DNA of 64,000 nt. Source: Bursaphelenchus xylophilus. Its lineage: Eukaryota > Nematoda > Chromadorea > Rhabditida > Aphelenchoididae. Every line of letters begins with the position of its first letter. The stretch's first letter is position 1. Under the pieces are notes generated by a model. That model did not search any database, was not told where the DNA came from, and saw nothing but the letters and a program-made list of their open reading frames with translations. Shown in pieces: positions 38,921 to 50,900 of the stretch. The DNA lies in NCBI GenBank assembly GCA_904066235.2, contig CAJFCV020000003.1:434001-498000 (forward strand). The letters run 5' to 3'. A program made the position numbers and the translations under genes.

Positions 38921-38930
38921 GCATTTTCAG
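38921..38930 (+). promoter_or_regulatory. Probable trans-splice acceptor of mannosidase II
   Basis: GCATTTTCAG is followed by only four bases (GCCA) before the ATG at 38935, which strongly suggests spliced-leader addition. Confidence 0.7.
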
Positions 38931-38934
38931 GCCA

Positions 38935-41900
38935 ATGCACAAATGGCTAGCGACCGGCTTCAGTGTGGCCTCACTCTTTCTGTTTGTTTTTGTGCTAATC
39001 GCTCAAAACGAAGATGATCCGGTTACGTTGGCAACGGTGTCCAGTCGAGAGGGACTTTTTGACGACAGAAATCGACTGGTCGATTTGAAAGTAAGAAATT
39101 TTTTTAAATAAAAAATGGAGATTTTTCGATTTTTTTTTGAAAAAAAATTAATTTTTATTCGTTTTTTATTTTTGAAAAATTTAAAAAAAAATGAATTTTC
39201 CAATTTTTTTTTTTATTTTTAAAAATTTTCGACTTTTCTATTTTTATGATTTTTTTATTTTTTTAAAATTTTTTTGAATTTATCGATTTCTTGGATTTTT
39301 ATATTTTTTTATTTTTTGAGAGTTTTTGAAAATTATATTTTTTAAATTTTTTTTTCAAATTTAAAAATTTTCGTATTCATTTTTCAGGTCGACGGCAATA
39401 CAGTGACCTTCCAAACCCCTTATAATCGATCTCATTCCTCCCCAAATGACACTTTAAACGTATTTTTGGTCTTTCATTCCCACACGGATCCAGGTTGGCT
39501 GCGGACTTTCAACGAGTATTATGACGAAAAAGTCGAAAGGATTCTCGACTTGGCCGTCGATTTTCTAACTCAGCATCAAGACGCTAAATTTATTTGGTCG
39601 GAGATCTCGTTTCTCAGCGAATGGTGGGATCGGGCGAATGAAACGAGCAAAGAGGCTATGGTGGAGTAAGTTTAAAAAAGTGAAAAAAACGGCGTGGGCT
39701 CAAAAACATGATTTTTAATTGTAGTTACGCAGAATGAATGTTTCAAGAAATTTTGAGCCTGCACGCCAAATTTGGGCTAATTCTGAACAGTTTCCGCAAA
39801 GTTATAAGTTGTGGCCAGAATAAGGAACTTTTACCAAAAAATGTAGCATTTTTTTGTAAATTTTTATTTTTCAAGTTTTGTGATGAAAAGTTTCATGGCT
39901 ATTTCTACGGCAGAGCATAATGTTTCCATAAAAAAAGTCTTCTTTCTTCTGAACAAATCGTCCCATCCTTTGCAGACTTGTTCAGAACGGCCAACTCGAG
40001 CTGACCGGTGGCACTTGGGTGATGAACGACGAAGCTATCACTCACTTCGCCGCCTCTATTGACAACATTATTGAAGGGCATACATTTGTAAACCAAAATT
40101 TCAAAGTATTGCCAACAACAAGTTGGTCTGTCGATCCTTTCGGGCATGGCAGTACGATGCCGTATTTGTTGGGCAGAGCGGGCGTTGACAACTTGGTTGT
40201 GGGGAGGCTGAGTAAGCACGTCAAGGAGCAGATGATCCGGAGAGGAGCGCTGAAGTTCTTGTGGAAAGAGCCTTGGAGTGAGGTGAGTTTTTTTTTGGAT
40301 ATCAGTCTGTCGGGAAAATAATGAGCACTCTTTCGCATCAAAACTTGCATCGCAGCCGAGAAAATGAATTGTGTCGCGACAAAGTCAAATTGCTTTTCAG
40401 CTCGACCTCCGATTGGCGCAGCGACATTGTGTTTTCTATTTTTCCTACAGACGGTTGTTTCTACAAAACGCAAGCTAAGAGGATCGCATATGTCCAAAAA
40501 GAAACTATTCTATTAAAAATTTGTGCCAATTTTCGTCAAAATCTGAGCATCGCGCTTGGAGCAATTTCAACGTTAATCTAGATCTCTGTTTGTAGTTCCA
40601 CCAAAATCTATATGGCCTATAGATTTTGGGGTAGTCACGTTTTCTACAGGGTGTTTCAAGAAATTTGGCAGAAACTAGTTGCGAATATTTTTGAGCTCTT
40701 GCTAGTTATCGCAGAAATTCTTTTTGTTTCTGAAACTTGACAGCGGGCGGTTTTGTACTGAACAAAAAAAAAATTTTTTTCGTCGGCGGAGAGGCCAGTT
40801 CTCGGCGGAGGCATTTGGGGCCTTTTTTAAAAATCACACCTTATTACATCGTGGAAACTCTGTTACAGTGGCCAAAATCATGCTTACGTTAAACCTCCGT
40901 GGATTTTGCGGTATGCTTTTTTTGCGTTTTCGATTTTACGCAACATCCGCGGAGGCGCGACGGAGACCGCAGATTTCGGCGGACTTTGTTTTGGGCCCTC
41001 GGTTTTTGCAAATCCATGTTGGAAAAAAGGTTGGGGCGATTTTTTGTTGTCATCCGATGCACAGAGGGCAAAAATTTTGTACTTTTTTCCCCCGGCGGAG
41101 CATTCGGCGGAGGCTTTCTCAAAGGGTCAAAACAAAATTTTGACTCTTTTGATAAAGCCTCCGCCGAAACCTCCGCCGATGTGTCCGCCGGATCAAAAAA
41201 TAAGAAAAATGGTGTTGCTGTGATGGATTCTTGTAGCTGAGTTTTTTCCCGGACTCCTAAGACTGTTCTGACCCTTTGGTAAAGCCTCCGCCGAATCCTC
41301 CGCCGGGGAAAAAAGTGCGAAATTTTTGCATCTGTGCATCGGGTGACAACAAAAAATCACCCCACACTTTTTTCCAACCTGAATTGAATGATCCAAAGGC
41401 TCAAAACGACGTCCGCCGAAACCTGAGGTCTCCGCCGTGCCTCCGCGGATGAGCGAAAATCGAAAACAAAAAAAGCATACCGCAAAATCCACGGAGGTTT
41501 AACGTAAACATGATTTTGGCCACTGTAACAGAGTTTCCACGATGTAATAAGGTGTGATTTTTAAAAAAGGCCCCAAATGCCTCCGCCGAGAACTGGCCTC
41601 TCCGCCGACGAAAAAAATTTTTTTTTGTTCAGTACAAAACCGCCCGCTGTCAAGTTTCAGAAACAAAAAGAATTTCTGCGATAACTAGCAAGAGCTCAAA
41701 AATATTCGCAACTAGTTTCTGCCAAATTTCTTGAAACACCCTGTACAGTATATCGGGAAAGCAATGAGCACAATGTTGCTTCGTCGATTGCGTGAAAAGC
41801 AATTTAATTTTGCTGCGACACAATTTATTTTTTCCCGGTGGCGATGCTATTTTAGATGCGACAGAGTGCTCATTACTTTGCTCTAAAAATTGCCGCAACT

Positions 41901-44900
41901 TCTTGCCTAAGCTTCAACTTGCTCCACATTTCACTGTTACTTGCATTTTCAGGATGACCGAGCTGCTCTTCCTCTGATCAGCTCGCTTCCTCGAACCTAC
42001 TACACGACTGCCGACGCCTGTGGGCCAGATGGCCAGGTTTGCTGCCAATTTGATTTTGGTCCGTCCGCCAGATCCGATTGTTTTCATCGATTTGAGCCGT
42101 CGAACGTCTCAACGCCGGCTTTGTATGTCTTATGTAGCCACCTCGCTTTTAGTCATCGTTTTTATAACTTACTATAACCTTTTTCAGCGCCAAAAAGTTG
42201 GTTAACCAATATCGAAAGCTTCAAGAATATTATCGATCGTCCTCGTTGCTCGTCCCAATCGGCGATGATTTTTTCTTCTCCAATCCCGCCGATTGGACGG
42301 AGAATTACGAGAATTACAAGGTCTTGATGGACTTCATCAACAGCCACAAGGACTTCAATATGAAGGTAAGATTAAAAGCTGGATCAAAAGAATGAGTTTG
42401 TCGGGAAAATAATATGGATTTGTCGCTGAAAAGCGTCTCTGGACGTCAAAACTTGAATTTTCGTCTTTGTGGGCTCAGTAGAAGACTTGACCCAAAATTG
42501 AGTTTATATCCGTCTGTCGGGAAAATAATGTGGAATTGTCGCTAAAACTCGTCTTTGAACTCCTAAATTCGAATTCTGATCATTGTGAGTTCAGAGGAAG
42601 ACTTGACCTAAAATTTATCTTGGCCTGTCGGGAAAGTAATGTGGATTTGTCGCAGAAAAGCGTCTCTGAACGTCGAAATTTGAATTTTCCGTTTTTGTGG
42701 GTTTAGAGGAAGAGTTGACCCAAGGTTGGGTTTATATCATCTGTCGGGAAAATAATGTGGATTTGTCGAGAAAATGTCTCGCCTTGTCGCAGACGCGCAT
42801 CCTATCTCCAGCCACGGCCACCGCGCCACAAACCTTCATTACTTTTCCGACAGACTAATCTAAACCCAATTTTGGGTCAAGTCTTCCTCTGAGCCCACAA
42901 AGATTACAATTGAAATTCGGATGTTCAAAGACGCTTTTCTTCGGCAAATCCACATTATTTTCCCGAAAGACTGATAAGTATGTATATATGCGATTTTAGA
43001 TCCAATTCGGAACCGTCGACGACTACTTCAAATCCCTGGCCGCCACTGAAAACAAAGCCTTGTACCCCGTGGTGGACGGGGACTTCTTCCCCTACACCGA
43101 AGACTTTGATGGGCCTTTCCCATATTGGACGGGCTACTATGGCCATCGGCCCTTCTTCAAGAAGCTGGAGAGAATTGTTGAGGTACGGATGAAAGGATTA
43201 TTTTTTGAAAATCAGCGGGCGTTTTTTTTTGGATTTTTTCTTAAAAATTTTTCAATTTTTCGCATTTTTTTGGTTTTTTTTGTAGAATCTTTTGATTTTT
43301 CTATAGATTTTTTTTGATTTTTTGACATTTTTTTGTTTTTTTCAAATTTTTTTTTATTTTTTTCAAAAAAAATTTGATATTTTTGAAAATTGCTGAATTT
43401 TCCTGCTTTTTTTGATAGTTTATTGTAGAATTTTTGGGATTTTTCACATTTTTTTGGCTTTTTGGATTTTTAAAAAAAAAAATTTTTTTTAGAATTTTTA
43501 CATTTTTTCAAAAAAAAATTTTTTTATTTTTTTCACTTTTTTAATTTTAATTTTTTTTTTCTTATTTTTTCAAATTATTTTATATTTTTTACCAACTCTT
43601 CCCCCTTTCAAACCATCACATTTCCAGAGCCAACTCCATCTTCTGGACTTTCTTCTAGTCCGCTCCCAAATGTTCAAATCGATTGACCAACTCCAGCCCC
43701 ATCGCCGGACCGTATCTCTGGTTCAGCATCACGATGCGATTACGGCGACCTCTCGACCTCACGTGATGACTGATTACGAGGATCGGCTGTTCAATGCGTC
43801 AATTCACATTCAAAAACTGGAAGCGGCCGTTTGGGCGAGTCGAATGAGCAATGTGAAAAACGTGGAGATTTTGTTTTATCAGCGGGGTCGCGCCGTGATT
43901 TTCGATGAGAAAATGAGAGGGTAAGGGTTGTTCTGCGATATATTGTTGATTTTGGGATCGCGTTTTGCAGAACAGCCGAGATTTTTTTATCCAAAGTTGG
44001 CAAAAAATTGGATATTTTTATGCAAATTTTGGCACGAAAAATTTCGTGGCTATTTCTACCGTATAGTGTAATATTTCCACAAAAAATCAGTTTTTTCCAT
44101 GCTCTCTTGTCAGCAAAAACAATATTGGTGAATATCTCGGCTCCCACTGCGTTTTAAGAGCTCAAATTTTCAGGAATTTATATATTTATGGATTTTCATA
44201 AAGTGCATAGACACGGGCCGTGACACATGTCTATACATATAGTACAGGGTGGATCAGCTAAGTTCGCAGATGTAAAATGCTTACAACTTTTTATAGGATT
44301 GTTCAATTTTTATGAGCAATAGCTCATTTTATTCCTTAGTAGTTACCATTTTGTTTAAAAGAAAGATCATTAAAAATGATCAATCCTACGTCGAGTTATG
44401 ACCCTTCAAAGTCAAACATGTATATCAAAAAATCATCCATTTTCAGCACCTGGCTGACGATTTACAACCCTCGAACTTTCGATGTGAACGAGAAGATAAC
44501 CTTACGAGTAAACTCCCCAAATGTTGTTGTCCGCTCATTCCATGGCAGTCCAATTGAAGCCCAGCTTCTCCCACTTCTCATCATTGATGAGTGGAAGGCG
44601 GATTCAGCCTACCTTGAGGTCGTATTTTACGTCGAATTGAAGGCCTTGGAATCGAAGAAAATTTGGATGGAAATGGGTGAAAATCGACCGGAGAGCACTG
44701 TGATGTCTTCGATTTATACTGATGAAAAGATTGAGTGAGTAAACAAATTATTTTAATATAAGTCAATAAATTTTTCAGCAGTATTTTTGAGACAAAACCG
44801 CTGCCAAATGGAACGTTCGAATTCGAAAATAATGAGCTGGTCGTGGTAATGGAAGACGGATATGTTCAGGTATGTTTCACTAACATAAAAAAAGTCAAAT

Positions 44901-47900
44901 AGAAGTAGCGAGAAAGCATCGCAAAATTTTGTGAATTTTAGTTTTAATTTTTGGGATTTTTTGATTTTTTTGAGTTTTAAAATCATTTTTGATTAGTTTT
45001 TAAATTTGACATCAGTTTCTTTTCAGATCACCATGCCTAGGTGTCTAATTTTGATAATCTTTAGTTTGAAATTTTTGAGATTTTTTGATTTTTTTGAATT
45101 TTAATTTTTTCGTTTTTAAAATCATTGTAACAAGCGAAGTACTACCCTAAGTGCGACGCTGAGATTTTCTTTCAATTTTGCACGCATATCGGGCATGAAC
45201 TAAATATCAATTCCTGAAAGTTTTAGTTCGCGCTTTGCAAGGGCCGCCGAGATATTGAACGATCTTTGCCGCCGAGAGAGCATGCTAACCTCGGAGAGCG
45301 GTCGGAGGGAAAAACATTTTTTGGTCATAATTTCGCTAGTTTTGTGCGGAAAAAATTAATTTTTTTGTGTAAACATTACCCTCGATGTTAGAAATAGGCA
45401 TGAAATTTTTTGTGTCGAAATTCGACAAAAAGTCCTAAATTTTGGCCGATTTTTGATCGAAAAATCTCGGTTGTTTCTGCAAAGCGCGGGCTAGGACTCT
45501 GGCATGTTTTAGAAAAAAATATTCTAAATTTGTGCCAAGTTTCATCAAAACCTGGGCGTCGCACTTGTGGTACTTCCCTTGTAAATTCATTTTAGTAAAT
45601 TTTTCGTTTAAAATTTTGGCGATTTTTTTAACAATTTTAAATTTTTTCTTTTTTTTCTTTTCAAATTTTTCAATTTGAAAAAATGTTTATTTAATTATTA
45701 AATTTTTCATATTTTCTCTTCAGAAAATGCTCAACAAGCACACTGGAAAAGAAGAGCCCCTTGAAATTTCCTACTCCTTCTACTCCGACATGGGCGGAGC
45801 CTATGTTTTTGCGCCAATGAGCAAAGAAAAGCCCATAGTCTTGAACCGAACCCTCGCCAATCCAATCTACATTTCTGGCCCGCTAATCACTCGGGCCTAC
45901 TCGCATATCCGATCAGAATTATTACCCAAACTACACTCACATCAGGTTTTCGAGTTCGAGAAAAAATCGAGAAATCTCGATTTTGCGTTGGAATTATTCT
46001 CAAATGTCGAGGAAATTGGCGACTCAACGATCGTGATGAATGTGAAAACGGAGATTTGGAACGGTGACAGTGTCTATACGGATGTGAATGGGTTGTTTTT
46101 GAGGGAACGGAGAAGGTTTGAGTGAGTTTGAAGTTTTTTTTTTTAATTTTGGGGGATTTTGCATGGTGCAGTGGATGAATTTTTGTGGAATTTTTCAAAA
46201 ATTATTTTTAAGCCCCAAATTATTTCTAAATTTTTTATTTTTTTGTATTTTTTCAAAAAAATTTGAAAAAAAATCCAAAAGATTCCAAGAAAAAAGTCGG
46301 TTTTATATTTTTAATTACATTTGGCCAAGCCAAAAATCATTTTTGCCAAAAATTTTTTATTCTGCACTTCAAAAATGTAAAAAAAATTTTTTTTTTTGAA
46401 ATTAAAAAAATTTCCATTTTTCAAAAAAATTTCTGCAAAACGCGACATAAAGACCTTGAATATGCCTTACTTTATTGAAATAGGGTTGTTAATAGGATTA
46501 AAAGGCATTATAAGAAGTTTAAACGAGAAATTGGTTTGATTTTGAGGCTCTCTGAAATGACATAAACTTTCGTTTTTTGCAAATTTTTTATCGAATTTTG
46601 TCGAAAATTATATTATTCTTGTTAAAAAATTGATAAAAGACTTAAATTTTTTTTTCAGATTCGCTCAAACCCCCTCAGCCAATTATTTCCCGGCAGCGAC
46701 CGCGGCTATGATCCAAGACAAGACCAGTCGATTGTCAGTCTTATATGGGCAACCGACTGGAGTCTACACACCAAAACGGGGCCAAATCCAGTTCTTTGTG
46801 GATCGAACTTTGAGTGGCGACGATGGAAAAGGACTCTCTTATGGGGACGCTTCGTATGTAAGTGCAGCAAAATACTGCTATAATTATGCTATGCGTATTT
46901 TACAACCAAAATGCATGTGAAAAAGATTTTTAAAATGGATACTTTTGGATACTTTTCAAAAAAAAATTGGATACTTTTGGATACCTTTCTAAAAATTCAC
47001 GTAAAATCAAGTCTTATGGGTTTCGATGAGACACGACGCTACAGTGTGGGACCTAATCCAATGGCCAAAAACGTACCATTTTGGATCCGGGAAGTATCAA
47101 AAATGTGGCAAAATACCTCCCTCTCCAAGTGAAAAAAAAACTTCATTTTGAAAGGCGCGCTCTTTTTCCTCAAAAAAAGGGCGGGCGCGCTTTTGAAATC
47201 GGAGTTTTTTCACTTGGAGAGGGGGGTATTTTGCCACATTTTTGATACTTCCCGGATGCAAAATGGTACGTTTTTGCCATTGGATCAGGTCCCCCACTGT
47301 AAATGATGCTTGGCGCTAAACAAGCCAGTAATTTTGTAAGAGAAATGTAAAGTTTTTAGCTCGAAACGGCCAAGTTTTTTAGGGCAAAATTTCAAAAATT
47401 TAATTTTTTTTTTATTTTTGCGGCATAAAAATTTTAGCGTTTGTTGGAAATGAAAGAGTAAAATTTCTCTATACAAACTTATTTTTTCGCACAAAAACCA
47501 CAAAGATACAGTTGAAAAAATTAAAATTTTTCTCTGACCGTCTCTCCTCATTTTCCATAGTCTCTCGTCTGCAAAGACTGGTGAATATCTCGGATATCCC
47601 TGCGTTTTAAAAGCTAAAATTTTCGGGAATTAATCTACCATCTATAAGAACCATCCTGGCCAAATTTCAGACAAAAATCAAATTTTTTCCAAAAAAATTT
47701 TTTATTTTCCCCAAAAAAATCAAATTTTACCCAAAAATTTTGCAGAGTGAGCCAGCTAAGCTGAAATACCGTTTCCAATGGGAAGAACGCTACATAACGC
47801 ATGCGAATCCGACCACTTTATACCATTCGCGGAGGACTCATCAAGCGATGACGTCATTATTATCGTCAGTTTCGATTCACAATTCGCAGAAATCGGAGAG

Positions 47901-50900
47901 AAAATTCGACACACAGGAATGGCCATGTGATTTGGAGATGATCAATGTGCGATATTTGAATTCGACGAGGTTTGCGATCACGTTTAGGAAGTTGGAATTT
48001 GACAGCAGTGTAGTGCATGCGGGGAAATGCGAGACAAATGTGGTAAGATTTTTTTTTTGATTTTTTTTTTTTTTTTGAGATTTATTGACAACGAAATTTT
48101 AAAAACAAATTTAAATTGATGAGATAGCCACCGAGATTTCTCATTGTGACCAATATATGGCTCGGGACTTACAAATCTTTGTGTGTCCAAAAAATGTGTC
48201 ATCATGACACGTGTTTAAAATCTGCCAGTGGCATAAAAACCGGCTGTATATGGATAACAATACACCCTAGAGCACGTCGAAAAAATTGCGGGCGTTGCAA
48301 AGCTCCCTGACGCAGAAAAAATCCAGAAAATGCGTCATATAAATTAGAAAACTTGTCATCCAAACTGCGCGTTTCAAAAAATTTAAACTCAAATTTTTTT
48401 ATGGGCACTAGGGAGTATTACAAACCATATACAGCCGTTTTTTATACTACGGGCACATTTAAACAGGTGTAATCATGACACATTTTCTGGACACACAAAG
48501 ATTTGTCATCAGTCTGTCGGGAAAATAATGAGCACTCTGTAGTATCAAAAATCCCATATTAGCCGAGAAAATGAATTGTGTGGCGGCAAAATCCAATTTC
48601 TTTTCACTTCAGCGACGCGATCTGCGCAGCGACATTGCGCTCACTATTTTCCCGACAGACTGACATAATTTCCAAGCCATATATGGATTAGGCTTTACAA
48701 TTAGCTTATCTCAGCTGGATGTGTAACGATCCCCGGGCCCTGAGGATCGGCTGGGCCCGGGGACATCCCTGAGGTCGGAGGAGGAATCTCCGAGGGGGCA
48801 TAATGAAGTGTGATGCCATGCCTGGCAATGGAGGCACGTCTTCCGACTTGGGCATCCGGTGATGTCGTGACTGCCTAAACAGTTGACACAACGGTCGCCA
48901 ATGAGTTGACGACGCACCGCACGGTCTGTAACGGTAGTACAGTCGAGGGGATTGTGATGGGGCGAGGAGCAGTAGAGGCAGGGTTGCCGTGGAATCTTGT
49001 GCGGTCGCCGCATCTCTTGATCGAGGTTGTGGCGGAGTGAGTTGACGAGAGCTTCGGACGCCTCAAGGCGGAGCTGGGTTTGGCGATGTATATCCTCTTC
49101 GATCCGGAGCGAGGCGGCGAGTTGTTGAACTTGTTCCTCTAGTTGGGCCATCTCTTCCGCCGAGGCCCGCTGTTGCTGGCGTAGGGCCTCTCGGAGGGCT
49201 TGTATGTCCCTGTTGCATCGATCGTTGTCTTGTGTTAAGATCCTTCGGGTTCTGCGAGCTTCGTCGAGCGTCTCCCTGAGATGTTGGGCCTCCTCCTCCA
49301 GCTGGGATTGGGCTGAGTAGGAGGAGGAGGCCGCTGCGGATAGAGACTCAAGCTGTTGGCGGAGTTTCTGGTTTTCCCGTTGAAGGATCTTGATGGCGTC
49401 GGACGTGGAGGGGCCAGACATTCTTAGAGGTGGAGGGGCCTATAATTTAGGAAATCGAGGGGCCTGGAATCGGCCTGAAATAAGTACTAGTTCGTTCTCA
49501 AAGTCGTTGGAGTGATTTTCGGCGTTTCACTGTGCAAGAGTCAGGGTGCGAGCAACATCATCAAAAGGGAATCAGACCAGCGACTTTACGAACAGACTAG
49601 TAGGTTAGGTCACCAGAAATGTCGCAGCGCAAAAGACATTTTTTAAAAGGAGGGAGACCGGCTTGGTGGCAGGGGTCACCAGTAAAAAATTAAAACATTT
49701 CCTTGGTCCCCCTTACCGTTTTTTTCCCGTTGACCCGGGCTTGCAATAAGCGTGAATACCGGAAGGTTGCGTGCTGAGACCACGTCGGGGTCACCAGAAA
49801 GTAATCACTACGCAATGTCCCGGCTTAGGGATGGCGCAAACGACATTGGAGGCGGGGGTAGGCAAGGGTTATCGTACTTTCTATATAATTTCCTACCTGT
49901 AGATGAAAGCTGGTGCTGGGGGGTGAACAAGGCAGGGTGGTAAACTTGGATATAAATTTATTGCGTCAATGAGACGGCTTATGTAACCAGCGAAATGGGC
50001 GTGTTTGCCGAAGTGTATAAGGGCTGGGCCAAGCGGAAATGGGCCTGGCCATAGGACACCTCATCAAAAGGATATTCATGCAATCATGGGTTTAAAAGGC
50101 AAATGATGTGGTTATTCATCGGCTTGGAAGGGAAAGGCGCTGATCATTAAAGGCGATGACTATTCCTGTGATTTGAAAATGGCGAAACAGCGGCCACAAT
50201 TACTCATACGATCGGGAAATGGAATTGGCTTTAGCTGCTTTGCGAAGAATTTGAATGACTTGCGACATGGCCAAAAAATCTTTTTTGAGGCTCGTAGCTT
50301 TTTTCGAATTTCCACACAAAACACTTAGGGCACCCCAAGTGCGACGCTCAGATTTTGATGAAACTTGACATAAATTTTATTTGATTTTTTTATAAGAAGT
50401 ATGCCAGAATCCTAGCTTCCGCTTTGCAGAAACAGCCGAGATTTTTAGGCAAGTATCTAAAACAGCTTGTGCTGGACCATACAACTTGGATTAATTGTTT
50501 GAAATAGGGGGGTTTAGAATGGACGAGGGGGTTTGTACTGGGTCATGGGGGCTAAACTGGACTGGGGGGCTGTACTACCTTAGCCCCAAAACTTTTTCTA
50601 GAATTTTGTCATGAAAAACTTCAAGCCTATTTCTAGCGTAGAGAGTAATGGTTCTACAAAAACATATTTTTTCCGCGCGAAACTGGTAAAGACATGGTTA
50701 AAAAGATCCTTCAATATACCGGTGACAACTGCAAAGCGTGAGCCAAAATTTTCAGCAGTTGATATATGGCCTACACCCAGCTTGTGTGTAAAATTTAAAG
50801 CAAATCTGAACGTCGCAAGTGGGTAGATACGAATGAATCATCATAGAACTTCATTTCTCATTTTTTTAAAAATGTTTTTAAAATTGAAAAAAAAACTTTT

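Noticed and set aside
49729..49796. A functional tRNA-Trp gene
   Set aside because: Anticodon arm and intact T-loop are absent and CCA is encoded; a retroelement primer-binding site explains the best matching part.
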